Part shown: positions 60,083 through 64,000 of the stretch, piece after piece
How positions within the stretch are numbered: position 1 is the first letter of the stretch
Layout: every line of letters starts with the position of its first letter
From: Rhodanobacter sp. ANJX3
GTDB taxonomy: Bacteria; Pseudomonadota; Gammaproteobacteria; Xanthomonadales; Rhodanobacteraceae
Direction: 5' to 3'
DNA length: 64,000 nucleotides
Assembly (NCBI RefSeq): GCF_014200755.1
Contig: NZ_JACHCM010000001.1
Span: 476,218-540,217 of the forward strand
Translations under genes and position numbers: made by a program
The notes under the pieces: generated by a model
What the model was told of the DNA's origin: nothing
Seen by the model: the letters and a program-made list of their open reading frames with translations, nothing else
Database searches by the model: none

Positions 60083-60126
60083 AAAAAAGGCCGGAACCTT
60101 TGCTTTCGCTTGGGTTACCGGCCTTC
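60083..60126 (-). terminator. Strong terminator, probably the original ssrA terminator
   Basis: AAGGCCGGAACC (60087-60098) with GGTT-A-CCGGCCTT (60113-60125), one bulge, followed on the minus strand by TTTTTT (60083-60088). It lies 25 bases past the left direct repeat, where ssrA would have ended before the island entered. Confidence 0.8.
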
Positions 60127-60149
60127 GTTGTACAGCGTCGCGCACTAAA

Positions 60150-60167
60150 TTGGTGGAGGTGGCGGGA
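60150..60167. repeat. Left attachment-site repeat of the ssrA island
   Basis: TTGGTGGAGGTGGCGGGA, an 18-base exact copy of the ssrA 3' end (62700-62717). After it the sequence diverges (CGTTTC against GTCGAA), as expected for the far boundary of an element inserted at a tmRNA gene. Confidence 0.85.
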
Positions 60168-60478
60168 CGTTTCAGAGAACCCGAGCCAACCCCTTGATGC
60201 CATTGGGTCCTTCAGACCCGAACAAGTATCAACTCGGCGCAAATTTGGTGCCTCAAGTCGTACCTTGCATCTTAGCCATGCTCCCCCGCCCGTGGGTGAA
60301 CACAGGTGATCCAGGCTTCGCGATAAGCAGGCATCCGACGAGTGTCATTCGATTCCCAAAGTTGGAATCGAACCTGCGTCCCACACGGCCATGGCCTGAC
60401 CTGTTGTGGCCGGTCGTCTCAGAAGTTGCGACGGGTTGCCGATATATGGCAGGTTCTTCAAACGGATAGGGGCAATGG
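60168..60478. other. Left end of the island, no gene seen
   Basis: No convincing reading frame with a ribosome-binding site. It contains a stretch (60364-60381) that matches the tmRNA TpsiC-arm complement at 16 of 18 positions, discussed in the findings. Base composition is lower in GC than the flanking core genes. It may hold the promoter of the membrane protein. Confidence 0.5.
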
Positions 60479-61312
60479 ATGTTCCAGGACTTCTTTACCT
60501 ACAGCCACCTAGCTGGCTTCCTGAGCGGGCTGGCTGGCCTCGTCTTCTTTGGCTGGATAGTTTTCCAGACGCGCTCTTGGTACATCCTCAAGTATTTTCT
60601 TTGGAGAATGTTCCACGGCAAGGGCGGCATCACCGACCCCGTGATCAAAAGCTACCTGGGTGAGCAGTCAAGCTTGATGCTCTTCCGCTTTGTGGCTGTC
60701 GATGCTGAAACCAACAAAGACGCCCGAGGGATGATTCGCTGGGCCAAGTCCAAGAACATCAGCTTGGAGACCGTGGGACGGGCGGGTGACTACTTTGATC
60801 CAGAGCTGCGTTGCATCAAGGAGAAGAAGGTCCGGTGGCTGAAGTTCGACAAGCGAGCGTTTGGCACGCTCTCCGTCTTCTTCATGGTGGTCATGCTTCC
60901 GGTGCTTCTGACCTTCGCTACATATCGGGCGATACTAATATTCAATTCTTCAGGGCGGTGGTTCCTGCTTGGGCAGGACAGTGCGAAGGCCATCTTTGTA
61001 TGGTCATCAGAGGAATTTGACAGAGATCAGTGCACTCAGCCCAAGCTTGGGGATGTGGCCAAGACCAAGTTCACACCAGGCGATGCAGCCAGCATCTGCA
61101 AGCTATGGCCGGACCCAAAAATAACTGCCTATATTGAAAAGACCGTACATGAGCAGCGTGTCGCTGGTGGCTGGGTACTACTGCTTTTGGGCCTGTTTTC
61201 CTTCCGGTGTTGGCGTGGCTCCGGTCAAGCCAATGCTGCTCTGAAAGTGCATGACAAGCTCAGTACATCAGACAAGCACGAAAAGCTGACAAGCGCGGAA
61301 TCGCAAAGGTAG
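60479..61312 (+). CDS. Island membrane protein, DUF6216-like
   Basis: A 277-residue membrane protein with three hydrophobic segments (about residues 10-30, 130-150 and 227-241). Between the first two is a hydrophilic stretch with DPVIKSYLGEQSSLMLFRF, WAKSKNISLETVGRAGDYFDPELRCIKEKKV. This combination resembles DUF6216 proteins, often found on mobile islands. It has notably lower GC than the flanks. Function unknown; it is the only apparent cargo gene. ATG 60479 is preceded by GGGGC AATGG-type context. Confidence 0.6.
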   Translation: MFQDFFTYSHLAGFLSGLAGLVFFGWIVFQTRSWYILKYFLWRMFHGKGGITDPVIKSYLGEQSSLMLFRFVAVDAETNKDARGMIRWAKSKNISLETVGRAGDYFDPELRCIKEKKVRWLKFDKRAFGTLSVFFMVVMLPVLLTFATYRAILIFNSSGRWFLLGQDSAKAIFVWSSEEFDRDQCTQPKLGDVAKTKFTPGDAASICKLWPDPKITAYIEKTVHEQRVAGGWVLLLLGLFSFRCWRGSGQANAALKVHDKLSTSDKHEKLTSAESQR

Positions 61313-61442
61313 ATCCCGTCTACTGCCATCCACGGCTTTGCAGGCCGTTGCCTGACCACCCATCCACTGAGGCATGATGGTCTTCACCAGACAAGCTAGG
61401 ACGGCACCATGGCGAAAATCTCGTGGAATCCGAAGGGCACGG

Positions 61443-62621
61443 TTAAAGGGAAGACTCCTTCACCCATCGCATGGGGGTGCTACGTGTACATGCGGGAAGG
61501 CCAGGGAACACGTGCTCAAACCTGGCTTGTTTGACGCTTTCAACATAGTCGATGAATCCGAGGTCGAGCACTTCTTGCCGAAGCGGCACAAAGCGTTTTG
61601 AGCTTCGATTCTTCACCTGGCGGCGAATGTGGATACCCCAGATCCCATCGATTTGCTCAAGGTCTTCCACCTGCAACTGCGCTAGTTCGTTGAGCCGGGC
61701 ACCCGTGTACAGGCCAAGGATCGGTATCCAGTGCTTGTGGGGCATGGTTGGCGTGACATGGCTCGGGTCGAACAGAACCTTCAAGTCTTTCTCATCGAAA
61801 GGTCGCTTGGTCTGTTCTTCATCCTGGGCTTTGCCAGTGACGCGCGAGCCATCGCATGGGTTGTAGGAAAGCAGCCGTCGGTCCATGCAGTTTTTAAAGA
61901 AAACCCGCAACCGGTCGAGGTGTTTTTCCTTCGTCCTGGGGGCTAGTTTTTTGTCGGAACTAGCCTTGGCCTTGGCGACGACCTGAGTGGGCGTCAGACC
62001 CTTGTACTGGGGCTTCTTGCTGGCATTGGCAGGCCAATGCGACAGGGCGACCATGAACTGGTCCATGTCATCCGGGCTGACTTCCGTCAGGTCTTTGTCT
62101 CCAACGATACCCAGGAAGACTTTCAGGGTGAACGTGGAATCGAGTAGGTCGGTTTCGCTCCGTTCCCGAAGCTTCATCTGCTCCAAAAAGACTTGGACGC
62201 GCTCGGAGAGAAGACCCGCCTTGGTTGGGGCCGGTGCAGATGTGGGGATAGCCTGGAAGGCCCCCGCCTTCGTCAAGTCATCAATGGTTTCTCGAACACG
62301 TTGATGCTCGGTGTCACTGCCATCCGTTCGGATTCTTAATCCGTTTGGAAGTTCGATGTCGTAAATCTTACCGGTCTTCACCCCTGCCAGCGCAACGTCT
62401 AGCAGCCCCTTGGGTTCGATCATGGCATCCATCCTCAACCGCTCGAACACTTGGTTCAAAGCATACCCAAATGCCGCCGCCATGAGACGGGCGGTGTCGG
62501 CCCGGACGCCTTGAAGGCTTCGAACGAGATAGGTGGACCCCACCCTGGGTTGCAAATCAACGGGCACGAAAAAGCGGACGTAAAGTCCGCTTCGTCGTTG
62601 GAGCATCAGAGGTTTCGGCAT
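61443..62621 (-). pseudogene. Tyrosine site-specific integrase, C-terminally truncated
   Basis: A 392-residue phage/island-type recombinase. The SAM-like core-binding domain is near residues 135-250. The catalytic domain has the first box, LYTGARLNELAQLQ (Arg309), and the beta-hairpin Lys region RQVKNRSSKRFVPL. The expected HxxR, second His/Trp and tyrosine nucleophile (about 60 residues more) are missing. After HVFPGLP the protein ends CTRSTPMRWVKESSL, which looks like a frame change. It is therefore probably inactive. It lies right next to ssrA, its likely target. Confidence 0.82.
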
Positions 62622-62699
62622 TTGGTACCTTCATTGGTACCCTGTGAGGGGTAGTGAAGGCACCAAATTTCTCTTTCAAATTAAAGAGCTGCCGAGTTG

Positions 62700-63055
<356 letters not shown>

Positions 63056-63287
63056 GGGGAAAACGATTTAACCTGCCGAGTATATGGGGACGACGGCACG
63101 ATCATCAATCGAATCCGTGTCATTGTGGGCCGCAGATGGATAAGTCGCTGCGAAAAAGGCGGAATCGCCGCGGCCGTAGGCGTGTTTCTATAGGCACGAC
63201 ACGTTCCAGAATACAGCGGGCGCGCGCAGCGGCATCGGTCATGCGGCGAAAGCCTCCGGACTGTTGTTCGGGCCGCGACGCAACCTC

Positions 63288-63293
63288 TATACT
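63288..63293 (+). promoter_or_regulatory. -10 box candidate for the cytochrome genes
   Basis: TATACT, with TTGTTC (63264-63269) 18 bases upstream as a weak -35. It lies 50 bases before the first cytochrome start. Confidence 0.45.
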
Positions 63294-63342
63294 CGGTCGC
63301 TTACATGACCGCGAATTCGCCGCAATCGTGAGACTGATCTCG

Positions 63343-63666
63343 ATGACCCGACTGCAACTACTCAGCTTGGCCGCGGCCACTGCCCTTCTAGCCACCGCGG
63401 GCGCGCATGCCGCGGGCGACAAGGCGGCCGGCAAAAAGCTGGTTTACACCTGCGCCGGCTGCCACGGCGTGCCCGGCTACAGCAATGCATACCCGCAGTA
63501 TCCGGTGCCGAAGATTGCCGGGCAGAACGAGCAGTACATCATCAACGCCCTGCATGGCTATCAGAGCGGTGACCGCACGCACCCGACCATGGGGGGGCAG
63601 GCGCAAAGCCTGTCCGATACGGACATCCAGAACGTCGCCGCCTACCTTTCCAGCCTCGCTCAGTAG
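63343..63666 (+). CDS. Periplasmic c-type cytochrome (cytochrome c4/c5 class)
   Basis: A 107-residue exported monoheme protein. The signal peptide is MTRLQLLSLAAATALLATAGAHA. The heme motif is CAGCH in the segment YTCAGCHGVPGYS, and the axial Met is in HPTMGGQAQ. It carries electrons in the periplasm. ATG 63343 is used because it gives a proper signal; an open frame extends far upstream. A second cytochrome follows 18 bases later. Confidence 0.93.
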   Translation: MTRLQLLSLAAATALLATAGAHAAGDKAAGKKLVYTCAGCHGVPGYSNAYPQYPVPKIAGQNEQYIINALHGYQSGDRTHPTMGGQAQSLSDTDIQNVAAYLSSLAQ

Positions 63667-63684
63667 TCGTCAAGGACTCTTCGC

Positions 63685-64000
63685 ATGACCCGTGCGCTCA
63701 CCCTGCTCTCCTTAGGTGCCATCCTGGCGTTTGCGTCCACGCAGCTGCTGGCCAACGGCAATGCCGAGAACGGCAAAAAGAAGGCGGGCACCTGCTTCGC
63801 CTGCCACGGCACCGACGGCAATGCGGTCGACCCCCAATATCCGCGCCTGGCCGGCCAGTACGATGAGTACATCCAACAGGCGTTGCACGAATACAAAGAC
63901 GGACGGCGCAACAACGCCATCATGAAAGGTATGGACGCGACTCTGTCAGACCAGGATATCGAAGACATCGCGGCCTATTTCTCAGGCCTGCCCACCAAGC
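63685..64000 (+). CDS. Periplasmic c-type cytochrome, cut by the window end
   Basis: At least 105 residues. A signal peptide (MTRALTLLSLGAILAFAST) precedes the heme motif CFACH in GTCFACHGTDG. The axial Met is in IMKGMDATLSDQD. It continues past base 64000. Likely paralogous to, and cotranscribed with, the preceding cytochrome. Confidence 0.9.
   Translation, partial: MTRALTLLSLGAILAFASTQLLANGNAENGKKKAGTCFACHGTDGNAVDPQYPRLAGQYDEYIQQALHEYKDGRRNNAIMKGMDATLSDQDIEDIAAYFSGLPTK

Noticed and set aside
60150-60167. A second tmRNA or tRNA gene at the left repeat
   Set aside because: Only the 18-base 3' end matches; no acceptor partner, D arm or tag frame is present around it.
61409-61534. A 41-codon plus-strand frame (MAKISWNPKG...) at the integrase 3' end
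   Set aside because: Antisense to the integrase remnant, weak ribosome-binding site, and probably arises from the rearranged tail. Cannot be excluded.

Overview
The window is high-GC, densely packed chromosomal DNA from a gammaproteobacterium, most likely of the order Lysobacterales (Xanthomonadales), family Rhodanobacteraceae (Dyella/Rhodanobacter/Luteibacter-like). The basis is gene order (cmk-rpsA-ihfB-lapA-lapB, carA-carB-greA, hrcA-grpE-dnaK-dnaJ-dapB, fur divergent from bamE/omlA), the 41-residue L36 paralogue, a tmRNA tag of ANDDNYALAA and an apparent sX13-like C-rich-loop sRNA. The genus is an inference; no 16S gene is present.

Layout. 1-15.5 kb is mostly monocistronic metabolic and accessory genes: MFS exporter, formate/nitrite channel, NDH-2-like dehydrogenase, an odd zinc-ribbon SDR, an orphan ABC ATPase, a PQQ-type sugar dehydrogenase lipoprotein, aldo/keto reductase, quinone oxidoreductase, a Cys-rich envelope trio (DUF2946, CxxCxC beta-barrel candidate, TlpA thioredoxin), pirin and an MBL hydrolase. 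15.1-25.4 kb is a minus-strand unit with a giant alpha-2-macroglobulin and its partner PBP1C, followed by a FAD amine oxidase and CsaA. 25.7-34.0 kb (minus) runs cmk, rpsA, ihfB, lapA, lapB, a WecA-like transferase, a WbpM-like dehydratase and galU. The last five are joined by short overlaps, linking LPS quality control to surface-sugar synthesis. 34.1-37.9 kb holds an acyl-CoA-binding protein, FadH, LysR and L36, with an antisense-oriented sRNA between fadH and lysR. 38-42.8 kb is carA-carB-greA. 43-45 kb has a 2OG oxygenase and a Ca2+/Na+ (or Mn2+) exchanger that appears to sit behind a yybP-ykoY manganese riboswitch. 45-51 kb is the heat-shock operon with a sigma32-like promoter and a long intercistronic hairpin. 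51.1-55.5 kb has recN, a divergent MASE1 kinase/LuxR regulator pair, and a GGA-rich structured ncRNA candidate downstream of the kinase. 55.5-60 kb holds fur, bamE, rnfH, ratA, smpB, an AraC regulator and a diiron-like hydrolase.

60.15-62.7 kb is a very small genomic island inserted at the 3' end of ssrA (tmRNA). It is bounded by an 18-bp direct repeat, carries a C-terminally truncated tyrosine integrase and one low-GC membrane protein, and has separated ssrA from what looks like its native terminator. The window ends in two consecutive periplasmic c-type cytochromes, the second cut by the window edge.

The observations most worth following up are the two structured RNA candidates (36.5 kb and 55.3 kb), the riboswitch with its RBS-masking hairpin (44.8 kb) and the decayed ssrA mini-island.
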